From contig OU342633.1 of NCBI GenBank assembly GCA_910589415.1, positions 41,236,210-41,300,209 on the forward strand: a stretch of 64,000 nucleotides of DNA, given 5' to 3'. Source of the DNA: Malachius bipustulatus. Taxonomy: Eukaryota; Arthropoda; Insecta; Coleoptera; Melyridae. This document shows, piece after piece, positions 11,341 to 22,955 of the stretch. The notes under the pieces are model-generated. The model had not been told where the DNA came from, ran no database searches, and saw only the letters and a program-made list of their open reading frames with translations. Within the stretch, counting starts at the first letter, position 1. Each line of letters opens with the position of its first letter. Made by a program: the position numbers and the translations under genes.

Positions 11341-12734
11341 ATGGCACAAACCAAGCATGTACTCAAGTTGAGCGCAATAATGAATTTCTTTTCTGAGGCG
11401 GATGAAAGAAGACTGATAGCTAGAGGGGAAAATGCAGTGGAATGTAATCATGTCAAAAGCATCCATTTCGTACCGGAATTACTATTACTGAGAGGAGAAG
11501 TTCATGCTAGTATGAAAGATAAATTTTATAATGTTGAGGTAATATTGTTTACTATACTATATTTTAGTATTGATTATTTTACTCATGAATATTTTGCAGA
11601 TTAACCTTTTTAAAGACGGCCAAATAAAAGATGCATCATGTACGTGTCCACGAGGTCAGTTTTTGTGCCATCATGTTGCGGCTGTTTGTATATATGCTCA
11701 CCACAATATATCAGTCACTGATGTAGAATGTCGATGGGCTGCAAAAAAATCTACCGATAAAGAAGTAAACGCCATTGATGAGATATATGTGGCCAAGAGT
11801 CATGTGTCTGTGAACAGGAAGCTGACCGAAGAGGAGGTAACAGAATTTCGGACGAGTCTGCAACAATTTGGGACTGCAGTTGGTTTTACCTGGCTTTTGA
11901 GTCCAGAGCCAACAATGGAGTCAAATCTCATTCCTGACGTGGAAGACTTTGTGTTCACGGAAGAATATTTCTCGGCAGACGATAAACAAAAATGTTTCCT
12001 GGATAAAATGAAAGTTTCTCCAGAAATTATTGAAAAAGTCTGTGCTACTACAGTAGGACAGTCAAAGAATGAAAGTTGGCTGAGATGCCGAAAAAATAGA
12101 TTAACTGCCAGTAACTTTGGTTTTGTTTTAACAGCCATCAAAAGAAACAAATATCCTCCTTCACTATATAAACGACTGACAGGTATGTAATATTAACTGT
12201 TTTTACACAACTTATATTTTATACTCCATTTTATGTTTTACAGGATTCTACAATCTAGAAAATATCAAGGCTGTGCAGTGGGGTAACATTAATGAACGCC
12301 AGGCCCTGGAAGAATTCACAAACGCAACAAATCTGGAAGTTACACCTACAGGTCTGTGGCTGCATAGCTGCGGATTCCTTGGCGCTAGTCCAGATGGTTT
12401 GGTGGGAGACAATTCAATAATTGAAGTGAAGTGTCCATTTCGGTTCAGAGACAAATTAATGACGGAGGAATTGAAAATGAATCACTCCTACATAGTGTAC
12501 TTCATTAACGATGAAGTTACGTTAAATAGTGAGCACGAGTACTACCACCAAATCCAAGGCAACTTAGCAATTACAAATCGAGAGCTTTGCTATTTGTGGA
12601 TTTGGACTCCACGCGAAAATATTCTTATGAAAGTGTACAGGGATAATGACTGGATAAGTAATTTAAAATTGTTGGAAACTTTTTATTTGGAACAGTATTT
12701 ACCATTTATTATTTGCAATGTTGACGATTTTTGA
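11341..12734 (+). CDS. ISL2EU accessory protein: SWIM zinc finger plus YqaJ-type nuclease
   Basis: The exons 11341-11538, 11600-12182 and 12244-12734 join in frame to 423 residues with GT-AG introns of about 61 bp. Residues 80-91 show a SWIM zinc-finger pattern (CTCPRGQFLCHH: C80, C82, C89, H91), a probable DNA- or protein-binding module. The C-terminal half is a YqaJ/lambda-exonuclease-like PD-(D/E)xK nuclease. It has E278 in NERQALEEF, D311 in GASPDGLVG, E321 and K323 in IIEVKCPF, then HEYYHQIQGNLA. All expected catalytic residues are present and there is no internal stop. The family degrades or recombines DNA ends; its job in this transposon is not known to me. A polyadenylation signal (AATAAA) follows at 12790-12795. 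Confidence 0.88.
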
Positions 12735-12789
12735 TGATTTTGTTGTTGATGAACTAATTTTTGCTTTTGAATTTATATTATTGTTTATA

Positions 12790-12795
12790 AATAAA
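12790..12795 (+). terminator. Polyadenylation signal of the YqaJ-type gene
   Basis: AATAAA lies 55 nt after the stop codon at 12734, in an AT-rich tail. Confidence 0.5.
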
Positions 12796-13755
12796 TTTGA
12801 CACAAATAAATTGCAAATTTACTAATAGTCAACAAATTTTCGTAATTCTTTATTAGTTAATAACATTGACTAGTATTAAAAATGTACCATCCTTATGGTA
12901 AATAAAATTGTCGCAAATAAATATTTATTTCTATCATTTTTCTCAGTGTTGAATTGTAATAAGACTTTTCTTGTGATAAATAAATAAAGGAGCAAGTCCG
13001 TAATAATAGTGTTTGAAACTAAATCTGTCTATTATTTCATTGTATCAAACTGTCAATAACTAACCCTACCATGAGGAATATTAAATAATAATAATAATAA
13101 CAATAATGTCTTTATTTTCCTAAAGTAAGTGGACTACAATCATTGATAATTACATTATTACAACTATTACATACATTGTCACTCTGCTTATCATAACCTT
13201 CTGTTTTGGTTCATGGAGTTTCATATGGTGAGATTTAAAAATTATTATTTTATGAAATAAATGCATGAAGTAAATGCCTGTGATTCACGTTAAGCCAAGC
13301 AATTTCCTTATATACAATAATAATACTTATATAAATAAACATACAGACGGCTGTTGTTGTTTCACATTGTTTTTTCAAAATTCTTCAATTAAAATTCAGG
13401 TAATTTTTTATGTTTAATCAAAAAATAGTGTGCTTTGCAATAATAATAACAATAATGACATTTCTACCTTCGACAATCTAATAATAAAAGTCATAAGTCA
13501 GCAATTATAAAATCTTAGCAATAATAATAAAATTTTAATAAATAATTACAAAAAATAATAAAAAGCAAAGTTTATAATGCTATGCTGATTCCCTATTGCC
13601 TTCTTTGAAAATCAACACCCTGTATACAATAATACCCTACAATACCTTACAATATAATAATAATAATAATAATAATAATTTATTATAATAGGACTTTCCT
13701 ATAGTACATACAAATAAGTTATAATATATAACCTATTAATATAATATTGTAAGAC
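12796..13755. other. Non-coding spacer between the two ISL2EU genes
   Basis: About 1 kb of very AT-rich sequence with AAT microsatellites (about 13082-13105 and 13654-13680). No frame of note is present. It holds the 3' ends of both convergent genes. Confidence 0.6.
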
Positions 13756-15321
13756 TCAATAGTCATACAAGTGTTCAACCTCCTTTATTAAGGGAAACTG
13801 TAAATTTGTTAATGCCACACAAACCTGAAAGACCACAGATGCATGTGGTATTAAAGTGGCTGGCACCATACTCAGAATACTGTAGGTTTTTATCCGTCGT
13901 ATGGCCCTCTCCACGTGTATTCTTGATCTTGCTATTGTTCTAGTTCGGATCACTTGCTCCCTAGTAAACTGAGAGGTTGTCAAAAAAGGTGGCACATTTA
14001 GCGAAACACCTTCTGGTAAAACATCAGATATTAAAAAACCTTTATCTGCAAGCACCAAGTCTCCCGCAGACAATTTTTCAGTAATGCCACAGTGTTCCGT
14101 GATTTTTTTATCGGAAGTTGAGCCGGGATACAATTTACTGGCAAAGGTCACGACCCCATTTGGTGCTACTCCTACTAGACCCTTTAAGGTATTTCGGTGC
14201 TTATATGAACTATAAGTTACCCTTTGCCGTTTCATATTTTTAGGATGAATCGTAGACACCTCTGTACAGTCAAGAATAATTTTACAGTTAGTGAAATGAT
14301 TAAAAGAAGCAGGCATGCACATTTTATTTTTAGTTCTTGATGGAACATCCTTCATCAGCTGTTGAAAAAGTATTTCGTGTAGGGCATACAACCAGGTTTT
14401 AAAAATGTTCGAAACTGTTTCTCTGCTGATGTTAAACCTTGAAGCCAAGTCATCGTTCAACAAATTTAACTTCAATTTCATCAAAGTGAGGAGTAGCTGA
14501 TCCATTTTTGACACCCTAACGACTTGCCAGCCAGCAAAATAATTTAGTTCTATGTTTTCAAACAATGAAAAAAGGGCCAAGAAGATTTCTTTTGTTGGAA
14601 GGCCTGTGTATACAGAAACTAAATGGGGTTTGTTTTCAATGTGACGAAACGAAAAACTAACACTTAAATTCTCCAAATCATTTTTCAAACTTTCTAGTTC
14701 TTGCTTTAAAAAGTAGTTTTCCGCCTCCAGCATGGCTGGGAATTTCTGAGGACCTTCCTGAGTTTCTGCCTCAACACTTGACTCAGCAGGTGTTGTTTGA
14801 AGTGCGGCAGCACCTTCTGAAGTGCGGTACTGTAAATCAGATGACCCAGCTTCACTCTCAGCTGCTACGATGCGGCTCTGTAAACCAGATGGCCCAGCTT
14901 CACTCTCAGCTGCTGCGACTACCTTCTTCCTATGATATCAATATTTTACTTTCTCCACAATATTAATAAAAGTATGTATTTTTACCTTTTAATTTTGCTT
15001 TCAGGCTCTGTACTTTCAAATTGCTTCGCAACATTATAATCAAAAATTGTAGGTCCATTATTTTTGTCTCCATTAACAAAATGACAGCTACAAATACGAG
15101 AATATTTCGCAGGATCTCTGTCTTTCCGTCTAAAACATAAATAGCAGTAGAATAATACAACAGTTCATGAAATTTATCAACAAAGTATCCTAGGTTAATA
15201 GTACCTACCTTATTAACTTAATCCACTTTTTCAGTAAGATTTCATCTTTTGGAAAAGCGAAAAATACACACGAGTGACTTTCACTATAATGCTTGCAAGT
15301 CGGTGCAAAACACATTACCAT
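13756..15321 (-). CDS. ISL2EU transposase: THAP domain plus DDE nuclease
   Basis: The minus-strand exons 15209-15321, 14986-15129 and 13756-14929 join in frame to 476 residues with GT-AG junctions. Exons 1-2 form a THAP zinc finger: [15 protein letters not shown], then [10 protein letters not shown]..., and ICSCHF, giving the C2CH pattern. Residues about 90-130 contain a two-fold repeat ([14 protein letters not shown] / [13 protein letters not shown]). A coiled-coil segment starts at M152 ([19 protein letters not shown]). A helix-turn-helix lies near 247-263 ([19 protein letters not shown]). The DDE_4-type catalytic core follows, with D306 (ILDCTEV), D381 (LADKGF) and E426 ([12 protein letters not shown]). 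No stop or missing catalytic residue is seen. The THAP finger probably binds the terminal repeats. Confidence 0.9.
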
Positions 15322-15645
15322 ATTGGAGGATTTTCCTTTAAAATAAAATAAAATTTATTAGATGTAGTCATTTTCAATTTTCAGAACATAACCTCACTTT
15401 TTTAATATTCACTTTATGCTATATAAGTAGTGTGAACCTGTTGGATTTTATTATTGCAATCAATGCATTATACGCCTATAGTTCAAAAAAAAATTACTTA
15501 CCGTAAAAAGCCTCAAATTTTATTAAAATAATCACTTTCAAAAATCAGCTTATGGCAATACACATGGGGAACCGGCTTTGTTTGGAACACGAACCTCGAC
15601 CTACCTCAACAAAAATGGTGGTCGTGACGACATCACTTGCGGAGT

Positions 15646-15968
15646 GAATTAATATTGAAAGTTTGAGAACAAGAAATATCAACGAAAACGAAAATTTTTA
15701 AGTTAATGAGAGCAGTTCATATAAATCGTTTTTTACCATACATTTTCACATAGGTGGTATAAGAGTGTACAATTTCTAGGTTAACTGAAGATGTTTTGAT
15801 GATTAATGGTAAATGTTTCATGTTTCTTGAATGAATGAATGAACATCGGTTGGCAATAATAATTATAATTAATAACAAGAAGACTCGCTGCTGTTAAATA
15901 AATGTCGAGGGTATTCCCAGTTTTCATAAATATTCAAGTACCCAAAGAACTACATCCACCAATAAGCC
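15646..15968 (+). promoter_or_regulatory. PTAR1 upstream region
   Basis: About 320 bp separate the transposon end from the PTAR1 start codon. It must contain the PTAR1 promoter unless a distant 5' exon exists. I see no TATA box in a convincing position. Confidence 0.3.
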
Positions 15969-17309
15969 ATGTCTGACGACGGCGCTTTTCAAGACAAGAT
16001 CTTGAAGGTCCTCGAAAATACCATCATCCAGGACCCCCAGTTGTAAGCCACTTAAAATAAGATTTACGATCAAAAAATAATAACTCTTTTTTCAAGGTTA
16101 TCATTCAGTATTGTACCCAAAGAAGAGAACCTTCAAAACAGTTCCCCAGTTTTATACGAAAGCCACCACATCGCTCTCGAGTCATGGTGCGTGAAGCACA
16201 TCTACAAGTACGCCTACTCCGAGCTACTGGACACTCGATTACGAATGCAAAGTCGGAAACTTCCGCTTTTCAAAGCCGGCCCTTTAAACCACCTCTTGGT
16301 CGGCGCGCTCCTCATGAACCCCGAAGTGACGACCCTCTGGGCCATGAAGAGAGAACTAGTCGACTCTGGCGTCCTGAAAATCGAAAACGAATTATTCTTC
16401 GCCAAAATTGTACTCACGCATAAAAGCAAATCATTCGAAGCGCTCTCATATCGGCGCTGGTTAGTTAAGAAGCTCATCAACAGGTCTGACGAATGGGAGT
16501 ACTTGAGGGACGTTTATCTGAACGAAATTGCAGCTATTAACATCGCTGCTGAGAATGAAGCAAACAACTACCACGCATGGTCCCATAGGATTTGGTGTGT
16601 CGAGAATATTATAGTGACGAGACTCCCGGATGTAGCAATCAGGCATTTTCTAGGCGAAGAAATTGATTTTTCTTTGAAATGGATCGAGCAGCATGTCTCC
16701 GAACACTCTGGCTACCACTACCGACAATTTATGATTGATTTATTCAAGTCAGAGGTCCACTTCCAGTTCTATTTAGACTTTAATAAAGTGACACAAAGGT
16801 TGGGTATAATCGACATCAGTGAAATGGATGAGTTCATACCCTTCCTTTTTGGTTGCAAAAAAAGAAACGACTTGAATTCCAAAGATGTTAACGGGTTATT
16901 AAACTATTTAATTTTGATATTCCACGACCTGTTGTTCACCTGCAAGCGGTTAAACATCTTATATCCGGGACACGAGTCGCTCTGGTATTACCGACGGTAC
17001 CTCTTGCAGAGTCTTGTGAACACTTTCAATGAGTACAACGGAATAAAGCCTGCAGCCCGGATAGGGAAGATGAGTTTCAATCAAATGATGAGCGAGAGCA
17101 ATAATGAGACGGGTGAGAAGAAGGCGAAGATTTTCAAGAGCAATATATCGGAGCTGGAAAACTCTCGGTTGTACGAGATTTTGGTGAGAGAGGAAACTGA
17201 TTTTATTGCGGATAATTGTTGCCTGAAAAATAACGCTGCGGTACAGATTGAGTACGCAAAGAGACACGAAAAGTGGTTGAAATTTGTGTTGGGGTTTGAG
17301 AAGATTTAA
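15969..17309 (+). CDS. PTAR1: Protein prenyltransferase alpha-subunit repeat-containing protein 1
   Basis: The exons 15969-16042 and 16097-17309 join (TT|G) to 428 residues, close to the roughly 400 residues usual for the family. The N-terminus is MSDDGAFQDKILKVLENTI. The body carries several prenyltransferase-alpha-type helical repeats: SFEALSYRRWLVKK, NEANNYHAWSHRIW, SEHSGYHYRQF and YPGHESLWYYRRYLL. The family is related to the alpha subunits of farnesyl and geranylgeranyl transferases. Vertebrate PTAR1 is the alpha subunit of a Rab prenyltransferase acting on Golgi trafficking; the fly homologue is tempura. The start ATG follows AAGCC, and the first intron is only 54 bp. The gene is convergent with pelle. 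Confidence 0.93.
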
Positions 17310-17434
17310 TTAGGATTTCAGTTCTTTTAATCGACAGGGTGATTTAGGAAACCATTATTATTAGATTAGATCTGGGTGGTATTAAAAAATCAAACAAAAA
17401 TATGTGTGCGTATAATTTTTGAATTAATAAGTCT

Positions 17435-17440
17435 AATAAA
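17435..17440 (+). terminator. PTAR1: Candidate polyadenylation signal of PTAR1
   Basis: AATAAA occurs 126 nt downstream of the PTAR1 stop codon, followed by a T-rich stretch. Confidence 0.55.
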
Positions 17441-19911
17441 TGGTTCCTTGAGTCATCTTGGATCCTTTCAGTAAGGTTTATCTATACTGCCATTTTTTGA
17501 CTACTCAGATTTTATTGTTTTGTTTTATCTGTTTCGCTTTATTTTAAAACTTTCCAAGAGTGTATTTTATTTTTAGTTGAAAAGCCAAATTAGTGGCCAA
17601 AAATTTGTAATATATTTTAATTTTCAACAATTAGCTTGTCTTTATTTTGATTTAAAATCCCTTACCTGTGTGTATTGATAAATCCCTAGGATCTACCTAA
17701 AAATCAATAAAAAACTTGATGGTAAAAAACCCAGTTCATCAATTAGTATTGAGCGCACAGGCTGGGAAGTACACTAGGCACTGGTAAAAAAATCTCACCT
17801 CTACATAAATAAATAAAACTTTATTTAATGGTAACAAATATGAAATATTAATATCAACATACATTATCACAATATTTATAAAATATTCATGTGTCAACCG
17901 TTTTGCTCCAATAAATATAAACAATAAAGAACATTCAAATAATTGATCTTAAACATAACGACAACCTAAAAAAAATGTACAAATAATAATGTGAATAAAA
18001 GAACACAGAGAAGATTCGGGCACAGTAATTTTAAATCGAGGATAAGGCACATGGATTACTATAAACAAAACAGAGTTGCCAGATCTCTTACACTTATGGA
18101 AGAAAAATGTTAGATTTCTTCAACACGGATTCATATTAAAGAAGATCCTACATTAGGGTGTCTCCGAAAAGTACCAACAATGTTCTACCACAGATTTTAG
18201 AGTTAAAATTATGCTACATCTAATTTTAAAGTTGACAGGGACTGCAATGTCATTTTTGACATTTATGTCAAATAGTGGTCAAATTCATGCTATTTAATTT
18301 AGTTTCTAGTACGAAAGAGAGGGTTTCTTACCATCCTCACTGAAACATGAAGAAGAAAAATTAATTAATAATACGTATACTCCATTACTAAAACAAAAAA
18401 ATCCAACCTGGCAACTCTTAATAAATTCTGGCACTTAAATATGGCAGCTGTGTCTTATGGAATACTTAATATTTCACTCGTCTCTGTACTCATTTTTCAT
18501 TCTCTACGAATTACTCCATTTTTGTAACAATGCTGCCAACTTGAAAAATATTAGAATCGAAAGAAATTTTTTTAAACGATTGGCAACACTGTGTTTTCGG
18601 AATCAATAACCTAAATATACATATAAAACGATATAATTGAATTAAATTAATTAAAAAATAATGACTTACTAACATCTCAAATATAAAGCACTTCTGGTGA
18701 CTAACCTAAGCCAAGCAGTAAAAATTGAAGTGTGCCTATAATTTTACATTCATAAAGTGACACGCTTGAGAACAGTTCTGAACTACTGTCACATTTTTTT
18801 TTTTATTTGAAAATTTTAGTTAATTTCAGAAAAATGTGACCAACAGAACAACGCATATCTAATAATTGAAGGAAAGAGTAGGTAATTAATTTCATTTATT
18901 CCAAGAGTACCTGCACATTGCAATATCACACATAAAAACGTAATTTAATGTTAGTTGATTTGAAAAAAAAATTCAATTTGAAAAAAAAACTCAACCTCCA
19001 CCTAATCTTCTCTCCTAGCTTCTTTATCGTAGAAAAAAAAACAGACAGAAATAATTGACAAATGTATTAGGAGTGTTCTTGTTTTTTTTTTATTACACCC
19101 GTATTTAACTGTGATAAGCTGGACAACCAGCACAAGTAAGGCTAATCTGATTCTCATGAGTACGAAAGTTTCTTGCATATTGGTTCCGATTCTGTCACCA
19201 GGGTAGTCAAAAATACTTAATACTGACCATCATAGAAAGTAACTAAAATTAAAAGGTAAAAAAACTTAAAAACTAATCAGTTACAGAATAAAATTTTAAA
19301 ATGTCACATTGGAGTGTCTTATTTTTGTTACGGTGCGCATCCGCATCCACCATGTCTTTTATAAACAGTCGACTATGATGACTCATTTTTTAACACATCA
19401 GACAGTTCATGATCACCGGTACGCTTTTAGTCGTTCATCATTCATAATGACTGGCACTGATTTACTTTTGTTCCATCCACATTGTAAAAGTTTACAAACT
19501 AGTAAAAAAATTCTTTCAAAATCCAACCATACTTCGATCTTACTTCTACTTAACTGAATATTAAAATTATAACAATTCAATTATATTATTCATTGTACAA
19601 TCTGGCTTTGGTGCATTAATGTCTATTTTTTGTTTGAACTCACCATCAGAAAAATAATAAAAACTAGTAATAATTTCCTATGAATCAAAGCTGATGCAAA
19701 CTGAATCTTCAGAACTTTCATAGGAAGAGCAGCTGATGACTTATCATTTTTGGCATTAAGTGCCATCGTGACTCCAACTTCAAATTAATGGTAAAAAATC
19801 AGATCTATTCAACTGACCGGTTAAGAAAAATTAAACCACTAGTTAGCAGAAATCTCCTCCACAGTTCCAAGATCAAGCAGTGCCAAAGTATTTACAAAAT
19901 CTCAATTAAAA
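17441..19911. other. Region between convergent PTAR1 and pelle
   Basis: No coding exon is recognised. On the minus strand an AATAAA (about 17819-17826) could end a pelle 3' UTR of about 2.1 kb. Several short copies of a GGCAACACTG-like sequence occur. Nothing else stands out. Confidence 0.4.
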
Positions 19912-22900
19912 TTAAAATTTCCTACACAGCTCTTCTAGAAGCGCCACCACTTCGACCATCGTCGGTCTTTTCTTCTTCTCGTCCAGGCACTTCGACGCAA
20001 TCCTGTACAGCTCATCGGCGAAATTCATCCCCTCCCCGTCCCACGATCCGGCCCCCTTATCCACGAGTGAATCCACGCTCCCGTTCTGCTCCACCATCTC
20101 CTCAATGTGAGTAACCTGAAGAGTGGAACAATTGACAATCAAGACAATTCAATGGTACCCGAAATGACTTACCAGGTCGCAGCCTTCTCTGTTTTCGTCG
20201 AGGGGCGGCAGGGATGTGAGCAACTCCAATAGGACGACTCCGAAACTGAAGGTGTCCATTTTAACTGATATGTCGCCTCTGAAAGGTGAAAAGGCCATAA
20301 AGTCACTTATTATTCTATGGTATAGAATCTCACTCAAGGTGTTTTATAATATTTTAAGCAATTGCTGCTACTACATTTAACTTTTAGAAATGGGAAGTAA
20401 ATAAACATTAGATGCTGTAGTATAGTAATATTTAAGAGGAATGTTATTCATCAGCATTAACATAGTGGCTGTGATCTGGCATATTTCTATCAACATGGTA
20501 TTGTCTGGTACCGGTTGGAAAAATAGAAATCATGGTTCATTAAATCAATGAAAAATAAATTAGAAATTAAACATAAAGTAGAAATCAGTCATTCTAAATC
20601 AATGAGAATTATTATAATTAATAACTAATCAATGAAGATGTAAAAACAATCAATTATTGAAAGAAAACATGACTAATAATAAAGTTTACAGCCAATATTA
20701 TAAAGGCTCATTAGGCTAACGGACAGATTTCTGTGCTCGTTTTTGAAGCTAGTATCGACGTCAAATGACTTAAATGTTAACAAATGTTTATCAACATTTT
20801 TGTAATTACTTTCATATCAAGAATAGACAAATCAAAAAAATTTCCACTTAGACTCGATACCTTCTTCAGAAATTGCCACAGAAATCTGCCCGTTAACTTA
20901 ATGAGCCTTTATAATACCCGCTGTTAGTGTTATTATTGTTCAACTGTATATTACCTGAAGGCTTCCGGTGACATGTAAGCGGATGTACCATGCGCTGTCG
21001 TGGTGGAGATCGTGTGCTGGTTCGTCATCAGTTTAATCAAACCGAAATCGCATAGCTGCAATTTAAAAATAGTTAATTCAATTCCTTATTCATTAAATGA
21101 ACTATAAAATATTACCTTAGGTGTATTATCAGCATCTAGAAGAATATTAGCACTTTTTATATCCCTATGAATAAGGGGTCTCGAAAATGCAGTATGCAGA
21201 TAAGCCACAGCTTTAGAAGTGCCTAGAGAGATTCTCAATCGATCCTCCCACATCAATTTTGGATCCGTCACCTGAAAAGTAAAATTATAAAACCTCCCAA
21301 CTCCGGCCGAAAATATGAAAATCTCACCTCGAGTCTATTTTTAAGAGCGCCCCCGGGAACGTACTCATACACCAGGCAATAAGTGCACCCGTCGCAAGAG
21401 TACCCCAACAAGGTCAGCAAGTTCTGGTGCTTATAATTACTCAAAACCTCCACCTCGTTCTTGAACTGTTTCGTGACCAAATCATCGACATTCACTACCT
21501 CTAAATTGGCCAGCTTGAGTTTCTTCACGGCAACCGGATAACTCAACAATCCCTTCGCCAGGAAAACACTCCCGTACGCCCCCGATCCCAAAAAATTTCC
21601 CTCCTTCCTTTCCGAGTTGTAAGGTACGAGATCAAAATCGTTTGTCGCTTCGAGCAGATCGGAGTAAGTGAAATGGGGAAGTTTGGTGTTAAGCGATAGG
21701 TTTGGCAGAGGGGAGACGCACACCCTCGAGTTTTTCCTGGAGCTCTGATTGAGAGTGGAAGTCGATTCGTCGGAGGAGGACGTCAGCATGGCGAAATTCG
21801 GTAGGGACGAGGAAGCCTTGTCGGATATAATAATGGAGTTGGTGTTGTTGAAAGCGCTGATGTTCGGAAGGATGTTGTTGCTACTCGATTCATCGTTTAC
21901 CAGTAATTCGGATAAATGAGGCACTTGGACAGCTGAATCGGTCGATTTATCACTTTCTGAGATTTGATCTGAACTCTGCAAGGACGGACTTCTTGAAATT
22001 ATTTCTTCAACTCTCTCTGAGGAGACGTTGTTGTTCATCAGGAGAGACAATTGGGGTATTTCTTTGGAAGTTACGATTGATGCTTCACTATTTAAATCCT
22101 CGCTCGTCACACTTATATTATTATCGGTTGTGACGTTGTCAGTGGAGAATTTCATCATATCAGACACGGATACTTCTTCGTTCTGGGCGTAAAACATTTG
22201 TTCATTCAGCTCCTCATCCGGAGATTCAATGATTACAATCTCGGGCGGCATCGGTTTACTGACTCTCTGGTTTACACGCTTGTTGTTGTTGTTATTGTTC
22301 TTTTCAATTTCTTTGATCACAGTGGCTGGGTAATTGAGTTCGTCCAGCAATCGCTCAAACTCGTCGCTACCTTCATTTCTTGCAGCCGGATTTTCGTGGA
22401 CCTCGGTATTGAGGTCCGGCGAAGGAGTTTCTGGAGGTTTCAGTCCTAGCAATTTTACCGAGACATACGCAGCCGCTTTACCGAGCTTAGCTTTCTTCAG
22501 AAGATGCAACAGATGTCCCAGGTTCGGTCTTATACGTCCAGAAGTTCCCCAATCATCAAACAGAAGCTCTGTACATGACTTTTTCAACTTCTCGGATACT
22601 TCCACTACTTTCCTGTACAAGAAACAATAATATCAGAAGTCATATAATAGGATAGTTCAGGTTTATATGGGTAAGGATCTCTGGATAATCAAATCCAGAG
22701 ATAGCATATAAGTACATTCGAACACACATGTAAAATGAGCTGACCTGAATCTTCCACTTACCTGAAGTGCCCTGAATTGTACTTCGGTGGATTAGTTCTA
22801 GTTATTTCACATTCATAGCAATTCCTCTCCAATTTAGAAGGCACTAGTGACATGAGGATTTTCCATGAATCCGCCCTATCCAAGATATCAGCCAATTCCT

Positions 22901-22955
22901 TGACATCGTTAGGCATCAGTTTACGTATTTCCATATCTACACTAAGAGAGCTCAT
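19912..22955 (-). CDS. pll: Pelle / IRAK-type serine-threonine kinase
   Basis: Six minus-strand coding exons (22762-22955, 21328-22612, 21116-21271, 20955-21055, 20173-20278, 19912-20115) join in frame to 681 residues. An N-terminal death domain (about 20-125; LMPNDVKELADILDRADSW, then CTELLFDDWG) should bind MyD88/Tube. A Ser/Asn-rich linker spans about 130-375. The kinase domain starts near 376 (FTYSDLLEATNDFD) with glycine loop GSGAYGSV (407-414), K428 in PVAVKKL, HRDIKSANILLD (528 on), DFG (548-550) and MSPEAF in place of APE. The Tyr in TYCLVYEY fits the IRAK-type gatekeeper. It transmits Toll signalling to NF-kB in the cytoplasm. Fly Pelle is shorter (about 500 residues), so the linker here is long. 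All kinase motifs are intact. Confidence 0.95.
20403..20500. repeat. Dispersed repeat copy (pair with 1-110)
   Basis: Shares ordered blocks ACATTAGATG, ATTCATCAGCAT and CTGTGATCTGGCAT with the start of the window. It lies in a pelle intron. Class unknown. Confidence 0.6.
20697..20914. mobile_element. Short MITE in pelle intron
   Basis: Inverted ends of about 40 bp: TTATAAAGGCTCATTA, followed by AACGGACAGATTTCTGTG at the left and the diverged inverted counterpart at the right (CAGAAATCTGCCCGTTAA, then TAATGAGCCTTTATAA). The element is about 220 bp with no coding capacity. Confidence 0.75.

Larger units (their letters stand above)
11003..15645. mobile_element. ISL2EU-type DNA transposon, two genes, apparently complete
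   Basis: The ends are inverted repeats of about 105 bp (about 11003-11109 and 15539-15645) beginning ACTCCGCAAGTG. They share TTTTTGTTGAGGTAGGTC, GTGTTCCAAACAAAGC and CATAAGCTGATTTTTGAAA with a few substitutions. Between them are a plus-strand SWIM/YqaJ nuclease gene and a minus-strand THAP-DDE transposase gene, arranged convergently. A transposase plus a YqaJ-type nuclease is the known hallmark of the ISL2EU superfamily. The outermost match can be extended to AATT, so the border may be off by about 5 bp. No target duplication was assigned. The element lies between the 5' ends of sw and PTAR1. Confidence 0.88.

Noticed and set aside
11800..12454. Minus-strand frames opposite the YqaJ-type gene
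   Set aside because: They overlap the recognised SWIM/YqaJ exons and show no family motif.
13082..13680. CRISPR-like spaced repeats
   Set aside because: These are AAT microsatellites in a eukaryotic transposon. No repeat-spacer regularity or cas gene is present.
16184..17267. Alternative frames within PTAR1
   Set aside because: They are other-frame and antisense shadows; the PTAR1 repeats define the real frame.
22198..22630. Plus-strand frames over pelle exon 2
   Set aside because: They are antisense shadows produced by the Ser/Asn-rich linker codons.
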